Assembly (NCBI GenBank): GCA_910588425.1
Contig: CAJUPM010000011.1
Location: forward strand, 5,181-69,180
Direction: 5' to 3'
Length of the DNA: 64,000 bases
Source: an uncultured Christensenellaceae bacterium
GTDB taxonomy: Bacteria > Bacillota > Clostridia > Christensenellales > Christensenellaceae
The notes under the pieces: model-generated
The model's database searches: none
Seen by the model: the letters and a program-made list of their open reading frames with translations, nothing else
Told to the model about the DNA's origin: nothing
Translations under genes and position numbers: made by a program
In this document: positions 25,514 through 34,072 of the stretch, in pieces
Layout: the number at the start of each line of letters is the position of its first letter
Position numbering within the stretch: position 1 is the first letter of the stretch

Positions 25514-26854
25514 TTATTTCTGCTCCCGCCTTGCGAGAAAATCTGTCGTATAAGAGCCGTCCAAAAATTCCGGCTCGGAGATGAGATCGACCTGAAGCTC
25601 CCGGTTGTTTTCGATCCCCTCCACGATGGTCTCGCAGAGCGCCGCTTTCATTTTGCGGATGGCCTCCTGGCGCGTGCCCGCATGGACGATGAGCTTGCCG
25701 ACCATGGAGTCATAGAAGGGGGGGATGGCATAGCCCTGGTAGAGCGCGGTATCAAAGCGCACGTTTGGGCCGCCCGGGATATGCAATAGGTTGATGGTCC
25801 CGCAGCTGGGGCGGAAATTATGCAGCGGATCTTCGGCGTTGATGCGGCATTCGATGGCATGGCCGGATAGATGCACATCCTGCTGACAAAAGTCCAGCTC
25901 CATGCCCGCGGCGACGCGGATCTGCCATTTGACGAGGTCTAGCCCCGTCACCATCTCGGTTACCGGGTGCTCGACCTGCAGGCGGGTGTTCATCTCCATG
26001 AAATAGAAATGCCCATCCGGCCCAAGCAGGAATTCGATGGTCCCAAGGCCGCGGTAGTCGACTGCTTTGGCGGCTTTGATGGAGGCCTCGATCATCTGGG
26101 CACGCGTTTCCTCCGAAATAGCGGGGGAGGGGCTCTCCTCGATGAGCTTTTGGTTTTTGCGCTGCATCGAGCATTCCCGCTCTCCCAGGCAGACGACCCC
26201 GCCGTAGTTATCGCAGAGCAGCTGCATCTCGATATGCTTGGAGGGCGCAAGGAATTTTTCCATGTAGACGGCGCCGTCGCCAAAAGCGCTCTCCGCTTCG
26301 GCGGTCGCCGCCAGAAAAGCGCGCTCCAGATCCTCTTTTTTCTCCACTTTGCGGATGCCGCGCCCGCCGCCGCCTGAGCGTGCCTTGACGAGCAGGGGAT
26401 AGCCAATGGCGTCGCCCTCCGCAAACGCCTCCGCCACGGAGGGGATGATGCCGCCGCCCGGGATGACGGGAACGCCCGCCGCCCGCATGGTGCGCTTGGC
26501 CTCATCCTTATCACCCATGCGGGTGATGACCTCGCTGGGCGGGCCGATAAAGCTGATATGGCACTCCTCGCAGAGCTGGGCGAAGTGCGCGTTTTCCGAG
26601 AGCAGGCCGTATCCTGGGTGGATGGCCTGTGCGCCGCAGGCAACAGCCGTGGAAAGCAGCGCCGTCATATTCAGATAGCTTTGGGCGACGGGCGCCGGCC
26701 CGATGCAGATGCTCTCATCCGCCAGACTGACGTGCAGCGCATCCCGGTCTGCCTCGGAAAAGACGGCCACCGTCGTGATGCCCATTTCCTTGCAGGCGCG
26801 GATGATGCGCACGGCGATCTCCCCGCGGTTTGCAATGAGTATTTTTGAAAACAT
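25514..26854 (-). CDS. accC: Acetyl-CoA carboxylase biotin carboxylase subunit
   Basis: ATP-grasp enzyme that carboxylates the biotin on AccB using bicarbonate. 446 aa, standard length. Motifs: KILIANRGEIAVRIIRAC at the start, the glycine-rich ATP lid KARSGGGGRGIRKV, and the catalytic EMNTRLQVEHPVTEM. It follows fabZ by four bases. Confidence 0.97.
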   Translation of the reverse strand: MFSKILIANRGEIAVRIIRACKEMGITTVAVFSEADRDALHVSLADESICIGPAPVAQSYLNMTALLSTAVACGAQAIHPGYGLLSENAHFAQLCEECHISFIGPPSEVITRMGDKDEAKRTMRAAGVPVIPGGGIIPSVAEAFAEGDAIGYPLLVKARSGGGGRGIRKVEKKEDLERAFLAATAEAESAFGDGAVYMEKFLAPSKHIEMQLLCDNYGGVVCLGERECSMQRKNQKLIEESPSPAISEETRAQMIEASIKAAKAVDYRGLGTIEFLLGPDGHFYFMEMNTRLQVEHPVTEMVTGLDLVKWQIRVAAGMELDFCQQDVHLSGHAIECRINAEDPLHNFRPSCGTINLLHIPGGPNVRFDTALYQGYAIPPFYDSMVGKLIVHAGTRQEAIRKMKAALCETIVEGIENNRELQVDLISEPEFLDGSYTTDFLARREQK

Positions 26855-26858
26855 CGGC

Positions 26859-27278
26859 CTACCGCCCTTCGATTAGGGCGAAGGAAAGCTCGCCCGAGGA
26901 GCAGAGTTTTCCGCCGACAGATGCTTCGCACCTGGTAAAGAAAAAGGGCCCTTTCTGCCTTGTGATATAGGCGGAGATCTCCAGCGTATCCCCGGGGAAA
27001 ACCTTGTTTTTAAAGCGGGCTTTGTCGATGCCGGTATAGTAGGGCGTCTTGCCCACAAGCTCATCCTTTAAAAGAATGCAGCAGGTTTGCGCCATAATTT
27101 CGCAGAGCACCACGCCGGGAACCACGGGGTTGCCGGGAAAATGCCCCTGCAAGAACCATTCGTCTCCCCGAACGCGGTAAATTCCGTGGGCAACCTTATT
27201 TTCATCCACTTCTACTTCGTCTACCAGCAGCATGGGCTCCCGATGCGGGAGGAAGGTTTTGATTTCTTCTCTGTTCAT
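26859..27278 (-). CDS. fabZ: 3-hydroxyacyl-ACP dehydratase
   Basis: Hot-dog-fold dehydratase giving trans-2-enoyl-ACP. 139 aa. The active-site helix start GHFPGNPVVPGVVLCEIMAQ (histidine about 49) and an opening LPHREPMLLVDEV are canonical. It sits between accB and accC, as in the Streptococcus-type cluster. Confidence 0.95.
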   Translation of the reverse strand: MNREEIKTFLPHREPMLLVDEVEVDENKVAHGIYRVRGDEWFLQGHFPGNPVVPGVVLCEIMAQTCCILLKDELVGKTPYYTGIDKARFKNKVFPGDTLEISAYITRQKGPFFFTRCEASVGGKLCSSGELSFALIEGR

Positions 27279-27287
27279 CCTGCCCTC

Positions 27288-27743
27288 CTAGAAGATTTTA
27301 AAGAGCGGCTGGCCAAATTCCACGACATCGCCGCTTTTTACGCAGATATCTACCACTTCGCCGTCCTGCTCGGCAGTGATCTCGTTCATCAGCTTCATGG
27401 CCTCGATGATGCAGAGCACATCGCCCTTTTTGACCTTGCTGCCCACTTTGACAAAGGGCTCCTGATCCGGGGCGGGCGTGGCATAGAACACGCCCACCAT
27501 CGGGGAAGTTACCAGGCTGATGGCGTTAAAATCCAGGCCGGGATCATCCAGCGGCTCGCCGGATGCCGGCGCCTGCTCCGGCATGGAAGCCATGGGAAGC
27601 GGCGCAGGAACAGAGCTCTGAACGATCTGCGCAGGCGCGCTTTTTTCCAGGCGGATGCGCGTTTCGCCCTCTTCCAGCTCCAGAGCTGTCAGGTTGGCAT
27701 CCTGCAAAATCCCTGCCAGTTCGCGGATGGTCTTGATGTTCAT
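27288..27743 (-). CDS. accB: Biotin carboxyl carrier protein of acetyl-CoA carboxylase
   Basis: 151 aa. The C-terminal biotinyl domain carries EAMKLMNEI with the biotinylated lysine (about 117). A Pro/Ala-rich linker joins it to the N-terminal dimerisation part. It overlaps fabF by four bases. Confidence 0.95.
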   Translation of the reverse strand: MNIKTIRELAGILQDANLTALELEEGETRIRLEKSAPAQIVQSSVPAPLPMASMPEQAPASGEPLDDPGLDFNAISLVTSPMVGVFYATPAPDQEPFVKVGSKVKKGDVLCIIEAMKLMNEITAEQDGEVVDICVKSGDVVEFGQPLFKIF

Positions 27744-28981
27744 TTGCTCACCTCCGGGCAGGGGCGGAATGCCAGGCAGGCGTTATGCCCGCCAAAGCCA
27801 AGGGAAGTGGAAAGCGCCAGGCTTGCCTGGGCTTTGCGCGCCTCGTTGGGGACATAGTCGAGATCGCAGGCGGGATCCGGCTGCTCATAGTGAATGGTGG
27901 GCGGCAAAATGCCTTCTTTGAGCGCCAACGCGCAGACGATGGCTTCCGCCGCGCCCGCCGCGCCCAGCATATGGCCGGTCATGGATTTGGTGGAGCTGAT
28001 GGCGGCCTTTCTAGCCGTTTGCTCACCCAAGGCCAGCTTGATGGCAGTCGTCTCAGAGGAATCGTTTAGGGGCGTTCCCGTGCCGTGCGCGTTGATATAG
28101 ATGCTGTCTGCATTGCTCAGCCCGGCCTCTTGCGCGGCAAGCTGAATCGCACGGCTGGCGCACTGGCCGTCCGGCCGGGGCGCGGTGATGTGGTGCGCAT
28201 CGCAGGTGTTGCCATAGCCGCAGATCTCCGCGTAAATCTTGGCGCCGCGGGCTTTGGCGTGTTCATATTCTTCCAGCACCAGAATGCCCGCGCCTTCTCC
28301 GATGACGAAGCCCTTGCGGCGAGCATCGAAGGGAAGAGAAGCGGCGTCGGCGTCCTCGCTGAGCGAAAGCGCCTGGCAGCTGGTGAAGCCGGCAATGGCC
28401 AAAGGCTCAACCGCCGCCTCACTGCCGCCGGCAAAAATAGCATCGGCATAGCCGTGCGCAATGGCATGGAACGCCTCGCCGATGGTGTGCGTCGAGGTGG
28501 CGCAGGCGGTAACTACGGGCAGGCAGGGCCCCTGGGCATCCATTGCCATGGCGATGTTGCCTGCCGCAATGTTGGCGATCATCATGGGGATGAACAGCGG
28601 GGAAACCCGCCCTGGGCCGCGGTTTAAAAGCTTCTCGGTTTCAGCGGCGAAAGTATGAATGCCGCCAATGCCCGAGCCGACGTATACGCCCAACCGATCC
28701 GGCTCAACTGCGCCGACAATGCCGCTGTCCTCTGCGGCCTGCTTCGCCGCGGCCATGGCATACTGCGTATAGAGATCCATGCGGCGGGTGTTTTCCAGGC
28801 CGTAATCGGCCGGGTTAAAATCCTTCACTTCTGCCGCCAGATGCACTTTATAGCCCTCGGTATCAAAATGCGTAATCGGGCCAATCCCGCAGACGCCCTG
28901 GCAGAGATTTTCAAAATAATCGGGGATATTGTTGCCAACGGGAGAGATGATCCCAAGACCAGTAATGACAACGCGTCTCAT
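27740..28981 (-). CDS. fabF: 3-oxoacyl-ACP synthase II
   Basis: Elongation condensing enzyme. 413 aa. The cysteine-histidine-histidine triad is visible: VTACATSTHTIGEAF (cysteine about 164), NAHGTGTPLNDSSE and KSMTGHMLGAAGAAE. The MRRVVITGLGIISPVG start is canonical. 63 bases follow the fabG stop, the second-widest gap of the operon. Confidence 0.97.
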   Translation of the reverse strand: MRRVVITGLGIISPVGNNIPDYFENLCQGVCGIGPITHFDTEGYKVHLAAEVKDFNPADYGLENTRRMDLYTQYAMAAAKQAAEDSGIVGAVEPDRLGVYVGSGIGGIHTFAAETEKLLNRGPGRVSPLFIPMMIANIAAGNIAMAMDAQGPCLPVVTACATSTHTIGEAFHAIAHGYADAIFAGGSEAAVEPLAIAGFTSCQALSLSEDADAASLPFDARRKGFVIGEGAGILVLEEYEHAKARGAKIYAEICGYGNTCDAHHITAPRPDGQCASRAIQLAAQEAGLSNADSIYINAHGTGTPLNDSSETTAIKLALGEQTARKAAISSTKSMTGHMLGAAGAAEAIVCALALKEGILPPTIHYEQPDPACDLDYVPNEARKAQASLALSTSLGFGGHNACLAFRPCPEVSK

Positions 28982-29044
28982 AACAAATCCTCCTAAAGCA
29001 AGATAAAAAATAAAATAAGAAAAATAATTGCGTGGGGCAGGAGC

Positions 29045-29782
29045 TCACATGCTCATGCCGCCGTCCACCGGGATGACTGCCCCGGTCAGATAGCCTGCCT
29101 GCTCGCAGGCCAGGAAGGCCGCCAGATTTGCGACGTCCTCCGCCTGGCCGCAGCGCTTCATGGGGATGGCCGAGAGAACGGCCTCCTGCGCGGCGGCGGG
29201 CATGGCGGCCGTCATATCCGTCTCGATAAAGCCGGGGGCGATGGCGTTGCAAGTCACGCCGCGGCTGGCCAGCTCTTTGGCGACGCTCTTGGTCAGGCCG
29301 ATGAGGCCGGCTTTTGCGGCCGCGTAGTTTGCCTGCCCGGCGTTGCCCATCAGGCCGACGACGGAGGTCAGATTGATGATGCGGCCGGCCCGGCTGCGCA
29401 TCATGCCGCCGCAGGCCTGCCGGATGAGGTTGAATGCGCCTTTGAGGTTGACAGCGATGACGCGGTCAAACTCCTCTTCCTTCATGCGCATGCAGAGCGT
29501 ATCTTTGGTGATGCCGGCGTTGTTGACCAGCGCCCAGATGGGCCCCAGGTCTGCAATGACCGAGGAGACCAACTCCCCTGCGGCGGAAAAATCAGAGACG
29601 TCGCACTGATAGGTTTTCGCCCGGACGCCCAGCGCCTCAACTTCCTTTTGGCACTGCTCTGCGGCGGCGGTATTGCCCGCATAGACGATGGCAATATCCA
29701 TGCCGGCCTCTGCCAGTTTCAGGGCGATGGCCTTGCCAATCCCTCGGGATGCCCCGGTAACCAGGGCGACTTTATTTGCCAT
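29045..29782 (-). CDS. fabG: 3-oxoacyl-ACP reductase
   Basis: NADPH-dependent SDR reducing 3-oxoacyl-ACP. 245 aa. TGASRGIGKAIA (9-20), NNAGITKD, catalytic serine in LTSVVG and YAAAK are complete. Its start overlaps the fabD stop by eleven bases. Confidence 0.96.
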   Translation of the reverse strand: MANKVALVTGASRGIGKAIALKLAEAGMDIAIVYAGNTAAAEQCQKEVEALGVRAKTYQCDVSDFSAAGELVSSVIADLGPIWALVNNAGITKDTLCMRMKEEEFDRVIAVNLKGAFNLIRQACGGMMRSRAGRIINLTSVVGLMGNAGQANYAAAKAGLIGLTKSVAKELASRGVTCNAIAPGFIETDMTAAMPAAAQEAVLSAIPMKRCGQAEDVANLAAFLACEQAGYLTGAVIPVDGGMSM

Positions 29783-30704
29783 TTTCTTCTCCTTTCAGCA
29801 TGGAAACTGCTTTTTGCAGCGTTTCGGGAGATTCGATGTTGCAAGCGGCCGCGTCTGCGTCGATTTTGCGCATCAGGCCAGTCAGCGTCTTGCCTGCGCC
29901 CACCTCCGCAAAGGCCCCGCAGCCCTCTTTTCTCAGCGCCTCCATGCTCTTTTGCCAGAACACCGGGCTTTTGACCTGCTGGGCCAAAAGATTGGCCGCG
30001 CTCTCTGCCGTATAGGGCTCGGCAGTGGCGTTGGCGTATAGGGGAATGCGCGGAGCGGAGAAGGATAGGCCAGCCATATATTCCGCGAGGCCTTCCGAAG
30101 CCTCCTGCATATAGGGAGAGTGGAAGGAACCGCTGACTTTCAGGCGCATGGCCCGGCCGCCGGCCGCGGAAACCTCCTGTTCCAGCGCCGCCAGCTGCTC
30201 TTCCTGGCCGGAAACCACCGTCTGTCCGGGGCAGTTGTAGTTGACGGGGAACACATCGCTGTATTTGCCGCAAAGCTCCTGTACCTGATCGGCCGAGAGT
30301 TTCAGGATGGCAGACATTGCGCCCGGATGTTTTTCCCCGGCGGCGGCCATCAGCTCTGCTCTGCGGCAGACCAGCCCAAACGCATCTTCCAGGGAGAGCA
30401 GGCCGCAAAACGCGGCAGCGGCAACCTCGCCCAGGGAGAATCCAGCGGCATAATCCGCGCAGATGCCCGCTTCTTCCAAAGCGGCCGCGCAGGCGTAGTC
30501 CATGGCGAAAAGGCAGGGCTGGGTGTTGATGGTGGAAGAGAGCTCTTCTGCGCTCCCTTCAAAGCACTGCGCCAGCGTTCCTGCCCGCATGGCCTCGCAG
30601 GCGTCGAACACCCGGCGCGCGGCGGGGGAGGCGGCATAGAGCTCCTTGCCCATGCCCGGGTACTGCGCGCCCTGGCCGGCAAACAAAAAAGCTATTTGAG
30701 CCAT
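29772..30704 (-). CDS. fabD: Malonyl-CoA:ACP transacylase
   Basis: Loads malonyl units onto ACP. 310 aa. FLFAGQGAQYPGMGKELY opens the protein. The nucleophile elbow reads GFSLGE rather than the more common GHSLGE, and the catalytic histidine is in GSFHSPYM. The start is the ATG at 30704, inside the 3' end of fabK (13-base overlap). Confidence 0.95.
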   Translation of the reverse strand: MAQIAFLFAGQGAQYPGMGKELYAASPAARRVFDACEAMRAGTLAQCFEGSAEELSSTINTQPCLFAMDYACAAALEEAGICADYAAGFSLGEVAAAAFCGLLSLEDAFGLVCRRAELMAAAGEKHPGAMSAILKLSADQVQELCGKYSDVFPVNYNCPGQTVVSGQEEQLAALEQEVSAAGGRAMRLKVSGSFHSPYMQEASEGLAEYMAGLSFSAPRIPLYANATAEPYTAESAANLLAQQVKSPVFWQKSMEALRKEGCGAFAEVGAGKTLTGLMRKIDADAAACNIESPETLQKAVSMLKGEENGK

Positions 30705-31636
30705 TGCTGTGCTCCCCCCAGGCTTTGCTCCGCCTCGGCAAACATGCGGGAGATGATCTCGGCGGCGGGCAGCTCGTCTTTGACCAGCGCAGCGCACTGG
30801 CCTGCCATAAAGCAGCCATTCACCTCATCGCCCTCCCGGGCAGCCTTGCGCAGCGCGCCTGCGCCGAATTTTTCGATCTCCTCGTTGGAGACGTCGGAAT
30901 ATTCCAGCTCGAAGAATTTGCGCGAGAACTGGTTTTTCAGCGAACGCACCGGGTGCCCCAGGCGTTTGCCCGTGGTGATGGTGTCGATATCCTTGGCTTT
31001 GAGCACGCGCTTCTTATAGTTCTCGTGAATCGTGCATTCATAGGCCGTCAGGAACCGCGTTCCGCACTGCACGCCCACAGCCCCCAGCATGAAGGCCGCC
31101 GCAACACCCCGGCCGTCTGCAATGCCGCCCGCCGCCAAAACCGGGATGCCCACCGCATCGCAAATTTGGGGGACCAGCGCCATGGTGTTGATCTCGCCGA
31201 TATGCCCGCCAGATTCGCCGCCCTCTGCAATGACGGCGCAGGCGCCCTGGCGCTCGACCATCCGGGCAATCGCCGTCGAGGGGACGACCGGAACGATTTT
31301 GATGCCCGCGGCAAGCCAGTCTTTCATGTATTTGCCGGGCATTCCCGCGCCTGTCGTCACGACGGGCACCTTCTCTTCCGCCACAACCTTTGCGACTTCA
31401 TCGGCAAAGGGGCTCATGAGCATGATGTTGACGCCGAACGGCTTCTCTGTCAGAGCCCGGCATTTGCGGATTTCGCCGCGCAGGTATTCGCCGTCTGCGT
31501 TCATGGCAGAGATGATGCCCAGTCCGCCGCCGTTCGAGACGGCCGAAGCCAGGCTGGCATCCGAAATCCATGCCATGCCGCCCTGAAAAATGGGATATTC
31601 GATTCCAAAAAGATCACAGATGGGAGTTTTTACCAT
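30692..31636 (-). CDS. fabK: Enoyl-ACP reductase II (FMN-dependent)
   Basis: 314 aa TIM-barrel flavoprotein of the nitronate monooxygenase superfamily. Motifs: FGIEYPIFQGGMAWISD, AEGGESGGHIG, AAGGIADGRGVAAAFMLGA with the phosphate-binding GG. FabK replaces FabI as the final reductase of the cycle and is typically triclosan-insensitive. It lies between acpP and fabD. Confidence 0.95.
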   Translation of the reverse strand: MVKTPICDLFGIEYPIFQGGMAWISDASLASAVSNGGGLGIISAMNADGEYLRGEIRKCRALTEKPFGVNIMLMSPFADEVAKVVAEEKVPVVTTGAGMPGKYMKDWLAAGIKIVPVVPSTAIARMVERQGACAVIAEGGESGGHIGEINTMALVPQICDAVGIPVLAAGGIADGRGVAAAFMLGAVGVQCGTRFLTAYECTIHENYKKRVLKAKDIDTITTGKRLGHPVRSLKNQFSRKFFELEYSDVSNEEIEKFGAGALRKAAREGDEVNGCFMAGQCAALVKDELPAAEIISRMFAEAEQSLGGAQQWLK

Positions 31637-31638
31637 GG

Positions 31639-31857
31639 CTATTTTGCCTCGTCGATCAGCGCGACGACATCCGCGACGGTTTTGAGATCCTCGCTCATCT
31701 CGATGCTGATGCCAAACTCGTCCTCCAGGTTCATGATGATCTCAACGGTATCCAGGGAATCCAGGCCGAGGTCTGCAAACGTGCTTTCCATCTTGATTTC
31801 GCTGGCATCCATATCCTTGTAATCCGCCAGAATCTGTGCAACTTTCTCAAATGTCAT
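31639..31857 (-). CDS. acpP: Acyl carrier protein
   Basis: 72 aa. The phosphopantetheine serine lies in DLGLDSLDTVEI (about residue 35). The ATG at 31857 is eight bases past GGAGG; another ATG at 31863 would be only two bases from it. Two bases separate it from fabK. Confidence 0.95.
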   Translation of the reverse strand: MTFEKVAQILADYKDMDASEIKMESTFADLGLDSLDTVEIIMNLEDEFGISIEMSEDLKTVADVVALIDEAK

Positions 31858-31923
31858 GTTCATTTCCTCCAAAATAAAGAATAAATTCATCTATTTGCAG
31901 CGGCTTTTGCCGTTACAATCGTA

Positions 31924-32874
31924 TTACAGTTCCCATTTCAGGATGCAGGCGCCGCTGGTCAGCCCGGCTCCAAAAGCGCTCATGGCAAGGTACTCGCCCT
32001 TTTGCAAGGCGCCGCCGCGGTTCAGCTCATCCAGCAGAATGGCGATGCCGGCGGAAGATGTGTTGCCGTGCAGCTCGACATTGTGCGGGAACTTCTCTTT
32101 TGGCTGTTTGAGCCGGGTGCGCACTGCTTCCAGAATGCGCAGGTTGGCCTGATGCAGCAGAAAATGGCCGACCTGCGAAAGCTCCATGCCGCGATCCGCG
32201 CAAAGCGTGCGCAGATCTTCCGTCGATCTGGAAACGGCGAATTTATAGACCTCCTGGCCGTTCATAAAGAGCGGGGAAGAGGCGGTTTGCGGGGTATAGG
32301 GGCAGTTGCCCGATGCGTGATACGCGTGCAGAACGCTGGCATCGCAGGAAGTGTGCATCAAAAAGCTGGCGTCCTCGCCGCCGGCAGAGACCACCGCTGC
32401 CGCCGCGCCGTCGCCAAAGAGCACGCAGGTTGCGCGATCCGTCCAGTCTACCATGCGGCTGGGGCATTCTGCGGCCACGATGAGAATGTTTTGGCATTTC
32501 CCGCTTTTCAGATAAGCTTCCGCCATCTCCAGGGCATAGAGAAAGCCTGCGCAGGCGCCGTTGAGATCGATGCAGGGGCACGCCGCGCCGATTTTGCCCT
32601 GAATGACGCAGGAAAGCGCCGGAGTCAGATACGGATTTATGACATTGGAGCAGAAGATATAGTCCACTTGCCCGGCGCCAAGCCCGGCCTGTTCCAGCGC
32701 CTTTTCCGCCGCCTCTGCGGCCAAATCCTCCAGGGCCTCATCCGTCAGAATGCGCCGCTCAGCAATGCCCGTGCGCGTGCGGATCCATTCATCGGAAGTA
32801 TCCAGGAAAGCAGAAAGATCGTCGTTTGTGATGCGCAGCTCGGGAGCCGCGCTGCCAGTTCCGATAATTTTCAA
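31924..32874 (-). CDS. fabH: 3-oxoacyl-ACP synthase III
   Basis: Initiating condensing enzyme joining acetyl- or branched acyl-CoA with malonyl-ACP. 316 aa. The triad is complete: cysteine in DLNGACAGFLYAL (about 106), histidine in LLHQANLRILEAV and asparagine in LHGNTSSAGI. It overlaps the regulator gene by four bases. Primer preference is not readable. Confidence 0.96.
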   Translation of the reverse strand: MKIIGTGSAAPELRITNDDLSAFLDTSDEWIRTRTGIAERRILTDEALEDLAAEAAEKALEQAGLGAGQVDYIFCSNVINPYLTPALSCVIQGKIGAACPCIDLNGACAGFLYALEMAEAYLKSGKCQNILIVAAECPSRMVDWTDRATCVLFGDGAAAAVVSAGGEDASFLMHTSCDASVLHAYHASGNCPYTPQTASSPLFMNGQEVYKFAVSRSTEDLRTLCADRGMELSQVGHFLLHQANLRILEAVRTRLKQPKEKFPHNVELHGNTSSAGIAILLDELNRGGALQKGEYLAMSAFGAGLTSGACILKWEL

Positions 32875-33383
32875 GATAATGCCTTCTTTCTGGCGGGGTG
32901 GATGCTTTGGTTGAGCGCCGTGGCCTCCGCCGCCTGCCTATGCACAAATTCATTGAGATTTTTCAGCGCGCTGAGCAAAACAGGCGCCTGCTCATCGCTC
33001 GCCTCGCGCAGCAGCGAACGCACCATCTGTTCGTGAAAATAGCGGTGCGCCGCATCAGCGCGGCGGCCCATGCGGGTCAGCGTAACGCGGACGACCCTGG
33101 CATCCTTTTTTGAGCGCACTTTTTGCACAAATCCCTTTTTTTCCAGTTTTTGAATCGCGACTGTCGCAGAGGGAAGCGTGATCTCCTGATCCTGCGCGAT
33201 CTGGCTCATGGAGCAGCCGGCATTATCTTTTCGGCAGTGCTGGCCGATGGTCTCTAAAATATGAAGCTCGCCAATGTTCAAATCCAGCCGGGTGGTGCGC
33301 AGCGTCTGTTCCTCTACCGAGAGAATGCTGCGAAAAATATCCACCAGCAAATGGTTGATCTCCGAAAACATACCTTTTTGCAC
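32871..33383 (-). CDS. fabT: MarR-family regulator of fatty acid synthesis (FabT-like)
   Basis: 170 aa winged-helix MarR protein with a slightly long C-terminus. HILETIGQHC, SMSQIAQDQEITLPSATVAIQKLEKKGFVQK is the recognition helix and wing region, followed by the basic RSKKDARVVRVTLT. Being first in the fab operon, downstream of a palindrome at the promoter, it matches FabT of streptococci, which represses with acyl-ACP as co-repressor. The co-repressor here is inferred. Confidence 0.88.
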   Translation of the reverse strand: MQKGMFSEINHLLVDIFRSILSVEEQTLRTTRLDLNIGELHILETIGQHCRKDNAGCSMSQIAQDQEITLPSATVAIQKLEKKGFVQKVRSKKDARVVRVTLTRMGRRADAAHRYFHEQMVRSLLREASDEQAPVLLSALKNLNEFVHRQAAEATALNQSIHPARKKALS

Positions 33384-33405
33384 GGTTTCCCTCCTTTTTA
33401 ATTAG

Positions 33406-33418
33406 TTAGATTATCTAA
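33406..33418. promoter_or_regulatory. Candidate FabT operator
   Basis: TTAGATTATCTAA: perfect 6-bp arms around one base, 11 bases after the -10 box, spanning the expected start of transcription. Confidence 0.75.
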
Positions 33419-33429
33419 TCAATAGGAGT

Positions 33430-33458
33430 ATTATAGATCCAAAAAAAGGCTGTGTCAA
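33430..33458 (-). promoter_or_regulatory. Promoter of the fab-acc operon
   Basis: Minus strand consensus promoter: TTGACA (33453-33458), 17-base spacer, TATAAT (33430-33435). It is the only strong promoter found for the 10-kb cluster. Confidence 0.88.
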
Positions 33459-33517
33459 TGCTGAAAAGGGGGAGAGCGGAACCCGGGGGATGGCATAAAA
33501 AACGCAGAAATGCTCTG

Positions 33518-33967
33518 CTAAAGCAGACAGCGCATGGGCGTAAAACGAATGCCGTCCGCCGTCTGCTCGGCGCTCAGATCCGAAAAGCCCAGGCGGTGAT
33601 AGACGGGCACGGCATAGGGCAGGGAGTTTACAGTAAGCTGTTTTTGCCCGTTTTCCCGGGCGAAATCCGCCGCCGTTTGGACCAGCGCCCGGGCAATCCC
33701 CTGCCTGTGAAAACCGGGATCCACGAACAAGAGGTAGATATGGCGCCCATCCCGCATGGCAAGCACGCCAATTAGGCGATCTTCCCTGAGAGCCGCCCAG
33801 ATTTTGAGCGCCCCGGAGTTGAACTGCTCGGGAACAGAATCCAGAAAGGCATAGAAAGAAGCGATGCCCTCCCGGCTGTAATCCGGCGCTTCAAAGCGAT
33901 CGAATACACTGTGCACAAGAGAGCGGCATGGCTCAATTTCATCTGGCAAGAGCGGGCGAATTTGCAT
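33518..33967 (-). CDS. GNAT-family N-acetyltransferase
   Basis: 149 aa. Acetyl-CoA motif FVDPGFHRQGIARALVQTA (about 83-101) and a VPVYHRLGF motif near 122. The acceptor is unknown. A small GCAGA/TCTGC hairpin with a T run beyond its stop (33496-33520) may terminate it before the fab promoter. Confidence 0.85.
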   Translation of the reverse strand: MQIRPLLPDEIEPCRSLVHSVFDRFEAPDYSREGIASFYAFLDSVPEQFNSGALKIWAALREDRLIGVLAMRDGRHIYLLFVDPGFHRQGIARALVQTAADFARENGQKQLTVNSLPYAVPVYHRLGFSDLSAEQTADGIRFTPMRCLL

Positions 33968-34033
33968 GAGCTGTGTCTCCTTGTCATTTTTACGATCTAT
34001 TTTATAATAAGATACTTGAAATGCAAGCGGAAG

Positions 34034-34070
34034 ATCAAAAAAGAGCGCCCGAAGGCGGCTCTTTTTTGAT
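34034..34070 (-). terminator. Terminator of the processive glycosyltransferase gene
   Basis: ATCAAAAAAGAGC/GCTCTTTTTTGAT arms with inner GCC/GGC pairs, directly past the stop codon. Confidence 0.88.
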
Positions 34071-34072
34071 TG

